A stretch of DNA of 64,000 nt from Mycolicibacterium sp. ND9-15 (GCF_035918395.1 NZ_CP142362.1:4129501-4193500); one strand, 5' to 3'. Shown: positions 33,753 through 44,400, counted from the first letter of the stretch. Notes: a model not told the origin generated them from the sequence alone. A program made the numbers and translations.

Positions 33753-34408
33753 GTTTCGAAGCCAACACCGACGAGGCCACCCAGGAGGCGCAGGTGGCGT
33801 CCGTGGCCGCCGACGAACCGGGGACGACGGCGGTCGAACCGGAATCGACGGCAGTCGAGGAACCGACCTCCGAGGCCGACCCCGACAGCAGCGCCGAGAG
33901 CAGCGCCAAGGGGAGGCGAGGTCTCGGAAAGTATCTCGGCGCCATCCTGCTGACGCTACTGCTCGTGGCCTCGGCGGGTGTCGCGGCGTGGTTGTACTTC
34001 TTCCAGTACCGGGTCGATCAGCAAACCAACGGTGACGCGCAGAACGTCGCGTTGGAGGCGGCGAAAACGGGCACGGTGGCGCTGTTGTCGTACGCCCCGG
34101 AAACCATGGAACAGGATTTCAGGACGGCGAAGTCGCATCTGACGGGCGACTTCCTCACTTACTACACCCAGTTCACCGAGCAGATCGTGACCCCGGCGGT
34201 CAAGGAGAAGCAGGTCAAGACCAACGCGGCGGTCGTGCAGGCCGGCGTGGCAGAAATGCATCCCGATTCCGCGGTGGTGTTGGTGTTCGTCAACCAGACG
34301 ACTGTCAGCAAGGAGAACCCGGACGGGGCGTTCGCCGCGAGTGCGGTCAAGGTCGGCATGACCAAGTCCGACGGCCGCTGGCTGATCAACGCCTTCGACC
34401 CCGTGTAG
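33749..34408 (+). CDS. Mce-associated membrane protein (Mas-like), second
   Basis: A 219-residue protein with the same plan as its upstream neighbour: an acidic disordered N-terminus rich in Glu, Thr and Ala (about 1-55), a membrane helix (about 63-84), and a C-terminal NTF2-like domain ending in DGRWLINAFDPV. It starts by overlap with the previous stop and ends by TAGTG overlap with an IspD-like gene, so three genes are translationally linked. Mas proteins normally pair up, as here. A physical link to the MceA-F complex encoded upstream is inferred. Confidence 0.87.
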   Translation: MSFEANTDEATQEAQVASVAADEPGTTAVEPESTAVEEPTSEADPDSSAESSAKGRRGLGKYLGAILLTLLLVASAGVAAWLYFFQYRVDQQTNGDAQNVALEAAKTGTVALLSYAPETMEQDFRTAKSHLTGDFLTYYTQFTEQIVTPAVKEKQVKTNAAVVQAGVAEMHPDSAVVLVFVNQTTVSKENPDGAFAASAVKVGMTKSDGRWLINAFDPV

Positions 34409-35169
34409 TGACGGCGTCTCGCGGTCAACGCGTCGCGGCGATCCTGCCGTTGCCGTTCCCGGAACGCGTTGCGGCGGCGTTGGAACCGCTCGCGGGTCAG
34501 TCGCCCCTGGTGCGTGTCGTGCGTGGCGCCCTGGCCGCCGTTGTCGATCCGACCGCGCTCAGCGTGGCGGTCGCCGAACGGTTCGCCGGTGACGTCAGCG
34601 AACACCTCGCGAATGAAGGATTGGGTGCGGTAGGCGTCGCGGTGGTCGGCGGGCCGGCCACCCGGGCGCAGTGCCTGGCGGCCGCGCTCGAACAGGTTGG
34701 TAGCGCGCCGGTTTCGGCTCGGTTCGTGCTCGTCTACGACGTTCGCCAACCGCTGACCTCGGCGGAGGTCCGGGATCGGGTCGTCGAGCGCCTCACGGGG
34801 GCAACGCCCGTGGTGCTGCCGGTGCTGGCGGTCACCGACAGCGTGAAAGCCGTCGACGGGCGCGGTGTGGTCGTCGCGTCACTGGATCGGTCGGCCCTTC
34901 AGAGCGTGCAGTACCCACGCGGGTTCGCCGCCGACCTCCTTGCCCGGTTGCTCACCGAGTCGGCCGGCGAGTCCGACGCCGGAAAGTTCGATGCTGAAAA
35001 GTTTGATGCTGAAAAGTTCGATGCTGAAAAGTTCGATGAGGCCGTCGAGGCGATCCGCGCGGCCGTTCCGATCTCCACGGTCGACGGCGACCCGGAGGCC
35101 ATCGCCGTCGACCTGCCGCACGATGCCCCGTACCTCGAGGCGGTCATCGCGAGTCGCCGGCGGCCCTGA
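34408..35169 (+). CDS. Degenerate IspD-like protein with internal tandem repeat
   Basis: A 253-residue protein whose C-terminal two thirds resemble 2-C-methyl-D-erythritol 4-phosphate cytidylyltransferase (PVVLPVLAVTDSVKAVDGRGVVV, LQSVQYPRGFAADLL, TVDGDPEAIAVDL). The N-terminal nucleotide-binding loop of IspD (AAGxGxRxG...PK) is missing; the start reads AAILPLPFPERVAAAL. It is therefore unlikely to be an active cytidylyltransferase. Residues about 192-211 are a FDAEK repeat, an insertion relative to IspD. It is co-translated with two Mas-like proteins, and its 3' end overlaps a convergent IspD-like gene by 26 bp. Confidence 0.75.
   Translation: MTASRGQRVAAILPLPFPERVAAALEPLAGQSPLVRVVRGALAAVVDPTALSVAVAERFAGDVSEHLANEGLGAVGVAVVGGPATRAQCLAAALEQVGSAPVSARFVLVYDVRQPLTSAEVRDRVVERLTGATPVVLPVLAVTDSVKAVDGRGVVVASLDRSALQSVQYPRGFAADLLARLLTESAGESDAGKFDAEKFDAEKFDAEKFDEAVEAIRAAVPISTVDGDPEAIAVDLPHDAPYLEAVIASRRRP
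34980..35039 (+). repeat. 15-bp tandem repeat inside the IspD-like gene
   Basis: About four copies of a 15-bp unit resembling GAAAAGTTCGATGCT encode repeated Glu-Lys-Phe-Asp-Ala. Copies differ by only one or two bases (TTC versus TTT), implying recent expansion by slippage. The unit is a multiple of three, so length change keeps the frame. Confidence 0.85.
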
Positions 35170-35866
35170 GGGTCGCCAGGAGGTGTTCGGCGATCGCGAT
35201 GTCGCGGGCGTAGGTCACTTTGATGTTGTGCATCTCGCCCGGGAACGTGTGCACGGCAACATCGGTGAACGCCTCGATGCACGACGACGTATCGGTGCCT
35301 TCGAATCCGTGGCGATCCGCGCTGCGGTAGGCGTCGAGTAGCGGCGCGGCCCGGAAGGCTTGCGGTGTCTGCACCCGAACGAGCGTGGAGGCCGCGGCCG
35401 GTTCCTGTAGCCCGGTGGTGACGACGTTCGGAAGCGGCAACGCCGGTACGGCACCACCGAACTCACGGGCGGCTGTTAGTGCGCGGGCGAACATCTTCGG
35501 GCCGGCCACCGGGCGCGCGCCGTCGTGGATGAGCACGACGTCGATGCCGCCGGACTCGATGTCGGGCTCGAGGTGGCGCAGCACGTTGAGTTCGGAACCG
35601 TGCCGGCTTTCGCCACCCTCCACGAACTCCACACGGGCCGTTGGCAGTTCGCGGGCGACCATGTCGCCGGCCAGTCCCAGCTCACCCTGCCGATAGACCA
35701 GCACGACTCGCTCGATACCCGGCACTTGGCTTACGGTTTCCAGCGACCAGGCGACCATCGGTCGACCAGCCACCGGGAGATAGGCCTTGTTGCCGTCGGC
35801 GCCGACTCTGGCCCCCATGCCCGCCGCGAGCACCACGGCCACGGCGGAAGGCTCCTCGACGGTCAC
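35144..35866 (-). CDS. IspD-like cytidylyltransferase
   Basis: A 240-residue nucleotidyltransferase of the IspD type. The CTP-binding loop is intact (VVLAAGMGARVGADGNKAYLPVAGRP, residues 11-36), as are VLIHDGARPV near 110, the LPLPNVV strand near 145 and VQTPQAFRAAPLLDAY near 165. IspD makes CDP-methylerythritol for isoprenoid synthesis. No ispF gene follows here, whereas mycobacteria usually carry ispD beside ispF, so this may be a paralogue acting on another sugar or polyol phosphate. Convergent with the degenerate IspD-like gene. Confidence 0.85.
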   Translation of the reverse strand: MTVEEPSAVAVVLAAGMGARVGADGNKAYLPVAGRPMVAWSLETVSQVPGIERVVLVYRQGELGLAGDMVARELPTARVEFVEGGESRHGSELNVLRHLEPDIESGGIDVVLIHDGARPVAGPKMFARALTAAREFGGAVPALPLPNVVTTGLQEPAAASTLVRVQTPQAFRAAPLLDAYRSADRHGFEGTDTSSCIEAFTDVAVHTFPGEMHNIKVTYARDIAIAEHLLATLRAAGDSR

Positions 35867-35965
35867 ACTCGTATCTTGGCACTGCGCCTCCTACGACCGT
35901 CGCCGACAACGAAGTCACAGCTACCGAGCCGTTTCGGCCCTTCACGACCCGGGTACGCCGTTGGC

Positions 35966-36385
35966 ATGCCGAAGACAACCAAGAGTGGCAGTGCCCGCAA
36001 GAGCGAACTGCCGAGCACGCTGCAGAAGTCGGACGCCAAGGCGCAACGGACCTTCGCCAAGGCCCACGACGCCGCAGCCAAAGAGTACGGCGATGGCGAG
36101 CGCGCGCACCGCGTCGCCTACAGCGCGCTCAAGCACAGTTACGAGAAGGTTGGGGACCACTGGGAACCCAAGGGCAAGAAGGGGCCGAGCGATCAGCGCG
36201 CGCGTAGCGGAGGCCCCAACGCCAAGGGCAAGACCGCCGAGGGCGTCGACGCCAACGCGTCGAAGAAACACCTCATGGAGGTCGCTCGGCGGCTAGATGT
36301 CTCGGGCCGATCGACGATGAACAAAGACGAGTTGGTCTCGGCGATCAAGAAGGCCAACCGTCGCGTGACGGCCCGCGGTCGCTGA
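35966..36385 (+). CDS. ChaB-like protein with C-terminal SAP/Rho-N-like domain
   Basis: A 139-residue basic protein. Residues about 10-65 match the ChaB fold (LPSTLQKSDAKAQRTFAKAHDAAAKEYGDGERAHRVAYSALKHSYEKVGDHW). The middle is a Lys/Gly-rich linker, and the last 35 residues (KKHLMEVARRLDVSGRSTMNKDELVSAIKKAN) form a helix-extended-helix motif of the Rho-N/SAP type, suggesting nucleic acid binding. Function in mycobacteria is not established. The 3' end overlaps the convergent MFS gene by 41 bp. Confidence 0.85.
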   Translation: MPKTTKSGSARKSELPSTLQKSDAKAQRTFAKAHDAAAKEYGDGERAHRVAYSALKHSYEKVGDHWEPKGKKGPSDQRARSGGPNAKGKTAEGVDANASKKHLMEVARRLDVSGRSTMNKDELVSAIKKANRRVTARGR

Positions 36386-37670
36386 CGTCGATGCCCCAGC
36401 CGCGCTCGGCTGGGCGGGTGTCCAGCCCTTCCAACAGCATTCGTTCCTGCTCGACCCGCATCAGCTTGCGCGCTTTGCGCCGGGTGATGAGGATGCCGGT
36501 CACCGCCAGGACCCAGACCGCATACTGCACGGTCCAGGCCACCCGGAACGAGTCGAAGGAGATTTCGCCGGCGGCGTCGAGGATGACACCCATCGCCTGC
36601 ATCACCAACAACGAGGCGATGAAGCCACCCATGTTGACCAGGCCAGAGGCGGTGCCCAGCGTCGCACTGGGGTTGAAGGTCCGCGCGAAGTCGAAGCCGA
36701 CCATCGACCCGGGACCCCCAACCGAGATCACGACGATCAACACCACCAGCAGCCACAGCGGCGCCGGCCCGGGCAACGCCAACACGACGGTCCACACCAA
36801 CGCGTTGCCGGCGATGATCGCCAGGACCAGCCATGACCGCCGGTGCGGCCGCCGTCCGGTGAAGATGCCGATCAGCACGCCCGCCGAGATGGCGGCCACC
36901 ACCGATACGGTCAACAACATCCCTGCCACGCGGGGCGGGAGCCCGTGGGCGTTGGTCAGGTACGGGACACCCCACATCAGCGCGAACACCGTCACCGAGA
37001 ACTGGGTGCCCATATGGGTGAAGAATCCGAGCCTGGTGCCGGGTCGCAGCCAGACGGTTTTGACGCTGGCCAGCGTTTCGCGCACGGAGACGGTCTCGAT
37101 CTCGACGGCGTCGCCGTGCGGCGCGTTCCTTACCAACAGCGACGTCAGGAGAATCGATAAGACGCCCAGGGCCGCCACCGACACGTACGCCGGCGTCCAA
37201 CCCCAGGCGTTGAGAACGGCGAAGAACGGAATCGCCGAGAGCACCTGGCCGAGTTGTCCGCAAATCCCGGTCAATTGCGTGACCAACGGAACTTGTCGAG
37301 GGCTGAACCAGTGCGGAACCAGTCGCAGGACCGAAATGAACGTGACGGCATCGCCCAAGCCGAGCAGCGCCCGCGCGCCGATAGCGGTCGGCAGCGACTC
37401 GGTGAACGCGAGCGCGAGTTGGCCCGCCGCCATCAGCACGGCGCCGGCGAGAATCAGCCTCTTGGAGCCGAAGCGGTCCAGCAGCAGCCCGGCGGGCACC
37501 TGCGCACCGGCGTAGACGACGACCTGCAGCACGACGAACGTCGACAGCACGCTTGGGCTGGCTTGGAACCGCTCTGCCGCATCGAGGCCGGAGACGCCCA
37601 ACGTGGTGCGGTCGAGAACTGCGACGATGTAGGCGAAGAGTCCGGTGGCCCACACGATCCAGGGACGCAC
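36345..37670 (-). CDS. Major facilitator superfamily transporter
   Basis: A 441-residue transporter with about twelve predicted membrane helices. The loop 2-3 motif is seen as GLLLDRFGSKRLILAG near residue 62, the GARALLGLGDAVTF helix near 98, and a cytoplasmic loop after helix 6 rich in charged residues. The first helix contains WATGLFAYIVAVLDRTTLGVSG, a pattern of anion- or nitrate-like MFS branches; the substrate is unknown. GTG at 37670 has GAAAGG upstream. The last 40 residues are a hydrophilic tail overlapping the ChaB-like gene. Confidence 0.88.
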   Translation of the reverse strand: MRPWIVWATGLFAYIVAVLDRTTLGVSGLDAAERFQASPSVLSTFVVLQVVVYAGAQVPAGLLLDRFGSKRLILAGAVLMAAGQLALAFTESLPTAIGARALLGLGDAVTFISVLRLVPHWFSPRQVPLVTQLTGICGQLGQVLSAIPFFAVLNAWGWTPAYVSVAALGVLSILLTSLLVRNAPHGDAVEIETVSVRETLASVKTVWLRPGTRLGFFTHMGTQFSVTVFALMWGVPYLTNAHGLPPRVAGMLLTVSVVAAISAGVLIGIFTGRRPHRRSWLVLAIIAGNALVWTVVLALPGPAPLWLLVVLIVVISVGGPGSMVGFDFARTFNPSATLGTASGLVNMGGFIASLLVMQAMGVILDAAGEISFDSFRVAWTVQYAVWVLAVTGILITRRKARKLMRVEQERMLLEGLDTRPAERGWGIDVSDRGPSRDGWPS

Positions 37671-37918
37671 ACCGAACCTTTCCCGCTGGTGGTTGATAAG
37701 TCTGACTTTTCCATGGTTCCGGACGTCGGGTGACCGGCGCCAATTCCGGGTCGGTGAGTTCGCTCACCGAGGCGCGCCCAGAACGCCGGCGTGGCCCGCG
37801 CCGACGGCGCTGCCCGGACGCGCATCTGCATCACGTCGAGATCGTCACGCGTTCCGTCGGTGTCGGCGTGGACATCAACCACATCCTCGAGCCCGATTAC
37901 GGACAGCGGGGCCTAAAC

Positions 37919-37934
37919 CTTACCGATCGGTAAG
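37919..37934. promoter_or_regulatory. Perfect 16-bp palindrome, TetR-type operator candidate
   Basis: CTTACCGATCGGTAAG is perfectly self-complementary with no spacer. Its size and TTACCG/CGGTAA halves fit a TetR-family operator. It lies 249 bp before the MFS start and about 490 bp before fas; no regulator gene is adjacent. Confidence 0.5.
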
Positions 37935-38065
37935 TAGGTGCAGCAAACATCTCTCGTCGGCCGAGGGCTTCGAGAAGACAGATGGTACCCGGGTGTCTCG
38001 TTGCTGCGCAGCGACGTGGCTGGTGAGAGGTATCGAAAAATCCTGCATAACGATTTGATAACAAA

Positions 38066-38085
38066 ACTGCCGTGATCAGCACAGT
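38066..38085. promoter_or_regulatory. Inverted repeat upstream of fas
   Basis: A 20-bp imperfect palindrome: ACTG and CAGT at the ends and TGATCA at the centre are symmetric. In M. tuberculosis fas transcription is controlled by the TetR-type activator FasR; whether this is its site cannot be decided by eye. Confidence 0.3.
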
Positions 38086-38422
38086 TCTGCCTACTCGGCC
38101 GTAACCGCCTGCATGCAGCACCTTTGTCCCGAATGTCTCCGGCGGTTGTCGAACTGCGTGTTATCCATCGAGCGGTTACCCGAGCGTAGAACTCGTCAGT
38201 AACCGTTTCGACCGCCAAGAGGGGTCTTGTTCTTATGACACTCTTAGTACGGCTGGAGTGCGCGGAAGGTGGTCTGCGAGGGTAGCCGGACTGCCCGGCC
38301 GGACCAGCGGGATTCGATGGTGAATCGCGTAGCGCCGCAGGATGAGGCCCCAGGGAGCCTCGGAGCTTTCGAGGTGTCAACCGACGATGCACATGAGGCG
38401 GGACAGAGGGAGATAGCAGGAC

Positions 38423-41400
38423 GTGACGATCAACGAGCAGCACCGGGTGTCCGCTGACCGCACCACGGGGGCCGCCCATGTCGGTGCCCAGGCCCTCGTC
38501 GATCGGCTGAACTCCGGTGAGCCCTATGCCGTGGCGTTCGGCGGCCAGGGCGGCTCGTGGCTGGAGAACCTGGAGGAGTTGGTCGGCTCGGCCGGCATCG
38601 AGTCGGAACTCAGCGAGGTGGTCGGGGAGGCCGCACTGCTTCTCGAGCCCGTCGCGCGCGAGCTCGTGGTGGTGCGCCCGATCGGCTTCGAACCTCTGCA
38701 CTGGGTCCGGGCGCTGGCCGCCGACGAGCCCCTGCCCGCCACCAAACAGCTCATCACCGCCGCAATCTCGGGTCCGGGCATCCTGCTCGCACAGATGGCC
38801 GCGATCCGTGCCGCGATCCGCCAGGGGTTGGACCTGTACGGCGCCCCGCCGGTCGCGATGGCCGGGCACTCACAGGGCATCATCGCCTGCGAGTCGCTGC
38901 GCTCGCGCGGCGCCAAGGACGCCGAACTGCTGGCGCTGCTGCAGCTGATCGGCGCCGCCGGGTCATTGGTCTCCCGGCGTCGCGGCATGGTCGGCCGCGG
39001 CGACAAGTCGCCGATGGTCTCGGTGACCAACGTCGATCCGGACCGCATCGCCGAATTGCTTGAAGAGTTCTCCCAAGACGTGCGCACCGTCCTGCCGCCG
39101 GTGCTGTCGATCCGCAACGGCAGGCGTTCGGTCGTCATCACCGGCACCCCCGAGCAGCTGGGCCGGTTCGAGCTCTACTGCTCGAAGATCACCGAGAAGG
39201 AGGAGGCCGAGCGCAAGAACAAGGTTCGCGGCGGCAGTGTGTTCCGCCCGGCCTTTCACGGGGTGCAGGTAGAGGTCGGTTTCCACACGCCGCGCCTCGC
39301 CGGCGGTGTCGAGGTGGTCGACACCTGGGCCGCCAGGTGCGGTATCGACCCCGACCTCGCCCACGAGATGACCGAGGCGATCTTCGTGCGCCCGATCGAC
39401 TGGGTCGGTGAGGTGGAGCGGCTACACGAGGCCGGCGCCAAGTGGATCGTCGACCTCGGTCCGAGCGACACCGTGACACGGCTGACCGCACCGATCATCC
39501 GAGGGCTGGGTGTGGGCATCGTGCCGGCCGCCACGCGCGTCGGACAACGCAATCTGTTCACGGTCGGCGCGGAACCCGAAGTGCCGCCGGCGTGGTCGAG
39601 CTATGCGCCGACCACCGTTGCGCTACCCGACGGCTCGGTGAAGCTGTCGACGAAATTCACCCGGCTGACCGGGCGCTCGCCGATCCTGCTCGCGGGCATG
39701 ACCCCGACGACCGTCGACGCCAAGATCGTCGCGGCCGCTGCCAACGCCGGTCACTGGGCCGAACTCGCCGGCGGTGGCCAGGTCACCGAGGAGATCTTCA
39801 CCGAGCGCATCGCGGAGCTGAGCACGTTGCTCGAGCCGGGTCGCGCGGTGCAGTTCAACTCCCTGTTCCTCGACCCCTATCTGTGGAAACTGCAGCTGGG
39901 CGGGAAACGCCTGGTGCAGCGGGCTCGTCAGTCCGGCGCGCCGATCGACGGGGTCGTCGTTTCCGCGGGCATCCCCGACCTCGAAGAAGCGGTCGAGCTG
40001 ATCGATGAGCTCAACACCGTCGGCATCAAGCATGTGGTCTTCAAACCGGGCACGATCGACCAGATCAAGTCCGTCATCAAGATCGCTGCAGAGGTACCCG
40101 GCAAGGATCTCATCGTGCACATCGAGGGTGGCCGCGCGGGCGGTCACCACTCTTGGGAAGACCTCGACGACCTGCTGCTGAGCACCTACGGGGAGTTGCG
40201 CAAGCTGCCGAACATCACGGTCTGCGTCGGCGGCGGCATCGGCACCCCCGAGCGGGCGGCCGAGTACCTGTCCGGGCACTGGGCCACCGAATACGGCTTC
40301 CCGGCCATGCCGGTCGACGGCATCCTCGTCGGCACTGCGGCGATGGCGACGCTGGAGGCGACCACCTCGCCGGCCGTCAAGCAGATGCTCGTCGAGACGT
40401 CCGGAACCGACCGCTGGATCAGCGCTGGGAAAGCCCAGGGCGGCATGGCTTCCAGCCGCAGCCAGCTCGGCGCCGACATCCACGAGATCGACAACGCCGC
40501 ATCGCGGTGCGGCAGGCTGCTCGACGAGGTCGCCGGCGACGCCGAGGCCGTGGCGGACCGGCGCGACGAGATCATCGCGGCGATGGCCACCACCTGCAAG
40601 CCGTACTTCGGCGACGTCGGGGAGATGACCTACCGGCGGTGGTTGGCACGCTATGTGGAGTTGGCCATCGGCGACGGCGACAGCACCGCCGACACCAAGC
40701 TGCCGGGCACTCCCTGGCTCGCCGACACCTGGCGTGACCGGTTCGCCGACATGCTGCACCGCGCCGAGGCCCGGCTACACCCGCAGGACTCCGGCCCGAT
40801 CACGACGCTGTTCGACGATCCTGGGCTGTTCGACGATCCGGACCAGGCGATCGCCACGCTGCTGGCGTGCTATCCGGAGGCCGAGATGCTGCGGCTGCAC
40901 CCGGCCGATGTGCCCTGGTTCGTCACGCTCTGCAAGACGCCGGGCAAGCCGGTCAACTTCGTTCCGGTCATCGACAAGGACGTGCGGCGGTGGTGGCGCA
41001 GCGATTCGCTGTGGCAGGCCCACGACGCCCGCTACGCCGCCGATGCGGTGTGCATCATCCCCGGCACCCAGGCGGTGGCCGGTATCACCCGGGTCGACGA
41101 GCCGGTCGGTGAGCTTCTCGACCGCTTCGAACAGGCCGCGATCGACGAGGTACTGGCCAGCAACGGCAATCCGGTGCCGGTGGTGTCACGGCGCCAGGCC
41201 CGCGCCGACGTCACGGGGCCGCTCGCAGTGGTGCTGGACTCGCCCGACGTGCTGTGGGCCGGCCGCGTCGCGATCAACCCGGTGCACCGGATCGGTGCCC
41301 CCGACGAGTGGCAGGCCAACGAAAACCGTAACGCCACCCACCCCTCGACGGGCGCTCGTCTGGAGCTCGACGACGACCGCGTGACGCTGAGCGTTCCGCT

Positions 41401-44400
41401 GTCCGACATCTGGATCGACATCCCCTTCACGCTGCCGACGTGCACCGTGGACGGTGGAATGCCGGTGGTGACTGTCGAAGACGCCTCGGCCGCAATGCGT
41501 TCCGTGTTGGCGATCGCCGCCGGCATCGAAAGTTCGGGCGGACCCGACGATTTGCCGCCGGTGCACGACAACACCGCGACGGTCACCGCCGACTGGGATC
41601 CCGAACGGGTCGCCGATCACACCGGTGTCACCGCAGCCCTCGGCGCACCGCTCGCGCCCGGTCTCACCCTGGTGCCCGACGCGCTCGTCGGGCACTGCTG
41701 GCCCGCGGTCTTCGCGGCGATCGGCGCGGCCGTCACCGAGGACGGCTTGCCTGTCGTCGAGGGCCTGCTGAGCCTGGTGCACCTTGACCACGCCGCGCAT
41801 CTGCTGACGCAGATGCCCAAGACCCGAGCCGAATTGACCGTCACTGCAACGGCTTCGACGGCCAGCGACACCGAATACGGCCGCGTGGTACCCGTGTCGG
41901 TGCAGATTCGCGATGCCGACGGCGCCCTGCTGGCCACGCTCGAGGAACGCTTCGCGATCCGCGGTCGCACCGGTGCGGCGGAATTGAGCGATCCGCCCCG
42001 CGCGGGCGGCGCGGTCACCGACAACGCCACCGAGACGCAGCGTCGTCGTCGCCGCGACGTCACGGTCACCGCACCCACCGACATGAGCGCGTTCGCCGTC
42101 GTCTCCGGGGATTACAACCCGATTCACACCGATCGCGCAGCCGCGCTACTGGCCGGGCTGAAATCGCCCATCGCGCATGGCATGTGGCTGTCGGCCGCTG
42201 CGCAGCACGTCGTCACCGCGACCGACGGCAAGCCAGCACCGCCTGCGCGGGTGGTCGGCTGGACGTCTCGGTTCCTGGGCATGGTGCTTCCGGGCGACGA
42301 CATCGACTTCCGCGTCGACCGCGTCGGAATCGACCGCGGCGCAGAGATTCTCGAGGTGACCGCCAAGGTTTCCGGTGAACTCGTGATGTCGGGTACCGCG
42401 CAGTTGGCAGCGCCGAAGACCGTGTACGCGTTCCCCGGTCAGGGAATCCAGCACAAGGGCATGGGCATGGAGGTGCGTGCCCGGTCGAAGGCGGCGCGCA
42501 AGGTGTGGGACACCGCCGACAAGTTCACCCGCGACACGTTGGGCTTCTCGGTGCTGCACGTGGTGCGCGACAACCCGACCAGCCTGATCGCCAGCGGTGT
42601 GCATTACCACCATCCCGACGGTGTGCTGTTCCTGACGCAGTTCACGCAGGTCGCGATGGCGACCGTGGCCACCGCGCAGGTCGCCGAGATGCGTGAGCAG
42701 GGCGCATTCGTCGAGGGCGCGATCGCCTGCGGTCACTCCGTCGGCGAGTACACCGCGCTCGCCTGTGTCAGCGGTGTCTACGAACTCGAGGCGCTGCTGG
42801 AGGTGGTGTTCCACCGCGGCAGCAAGATGCACGACATCGTGCCACGTGATCATCTCGGCCGCTCGAACTACCGGCTGGCCGCGATCCGGCCGTCGCAGAT
42901 CGACCTCGACGACGCCGACGTCAAACAGTTCGTCGCCGAGATTGCGGCGAATACTGGAGAGTTCTTGGAGATCGTGAACTTCAACCTGCGCGGCTCGCAG
43001 TATGCGATCGCGGGCACCGTGCGTGGGTTGGAAGCGCTGGAGGAGGAGGTCGAGCGACGTCGCGAGATCACCGGGGGCAAGCGCTCCTTCATTCTTGTTC
43101 CGGGTATCGACGTGCCGTTCCACTCGTCGGTGCTGCGGGTCGGTGTCGCCGACTTCCGCCGCTCCCTCGAGCGCGTCATGCCCCGCGATCAGGACCCTGA
43201 CCTGCTCATCGGCAAGTACATCCCGAACCTGGTGCCGCGGCCGTTCACGCTCGATCGCGACTTCGTCCAGGAGATCCGGGATCTGGTGCCCGCCGAACCG
43301 CTCGACGAGATCCTCGCCGACTACGACACGTGGCGCAGTGAGCGGCCCGCCGAGCTATGCCGCAAGATCGTCATCGAACTGCTGGCGTGGCAGTTCGCCA
43401 GCCCGGTGCGCTGGATCGAGACGCAGGATCTGCTGTTCATCGAGGAGGCCGCCGGGGGGCTCGGGATCGAGCGCTTCGTCGAGATCGGTGTGAAGTCCGC
43501 GCCGACCGTTGCGGGCCTGGCGGCCAACACGCTGAAGCTGCCCGAATATTCGCACAGCACAACGGAAGTGCTGAACTCTGAGCGGGACGCGGCGGTGCTG
43601 TTCGCGACCGACTCCGACCCGGAGCCCGAACTCGACGACGTGCCGGCTTCCGCTCCGGAGCCTGACGTGACCTCAGCCGTCGAGGCGGCTGCCCCGGCCG
43701 TGCCCGCACCGGCGCTCGCCGCGCCGACGGGCGGCCCCCGCCCGGAGGACCTGACGTTCGACGCCGCCGACGCGACGATGGCGTTGATAGCGCTGGCGGC
43801 CAAGATGCGCATCGACCAGATCGAGCCGCTGGACTCCATCGAGTCGATCACCGACGGAGCGTCATCGCGACGCAACCAGCTGCTGGTCGATCTCGGCTCC
43901 GAGCTCGACCTCGGCGCCATCGACGGTGCGGGCGAGGCCGACCTGGCCGGACTCAAAGGGCAGGTCACCAAGCTGGCCAGGACCTACAAACCGTTCGGCC
44001 CCGTGCTCTCCGACGCGGTGAACGACCAGTTGCGCACCGTGTTCGGGCCGTCTGGTAAGCGGCCGGGCTACATCGCCGAGCGGGTCGCCAAGACCTGGGA
44101 GCTGGGTGCGGGTTGGGCCAAGCACGTCACCGTCGAGGTCGCGCTGGGCACCCGTGAAGGGGCCAGCGTGCGCGGTGGTGATCTGGGCGGGTTGCACGAC
44201 GGAGCGCTGGCCGACGCGGCGACCGTCGACAAGGTCATCGACGGCGCGGTCGCCGCGGTGGCGGCCCGGCGCGGCGTTGCGGTCTCGCTGCCGTCGGCGG
44301 CGGGCGCCAGTGGCGGTGTGGTGGATTCCGCCGCGCTGACCGAGTTCGCCGAGCGGGTCACGGGTCGCGACGGCGTGCTCGCATCGGCGGCCCGGATGAT

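Larger units (their letters stand above)
37671..38422. other. 750-bp intergenic region upstream of fas
   Basis: No convincing gene was found. The first 250 bp may be leader of the leftward MFS gene; the rest probably holds the fas promoter and regulators. It is more AT-rich than the coding DNA around it and contains two palindromes annotated separately (37919-37934, 38066-38085). The frames seen here on both strands have no family resemblance and poor codon bias. Confidence 0.6.

Noticed and set aside
38269..38457. A 62-codon frame overlapping the fas start
   Set aside because: No ribosome-binding site or resemblance, and its end lies inside fas in another frame.
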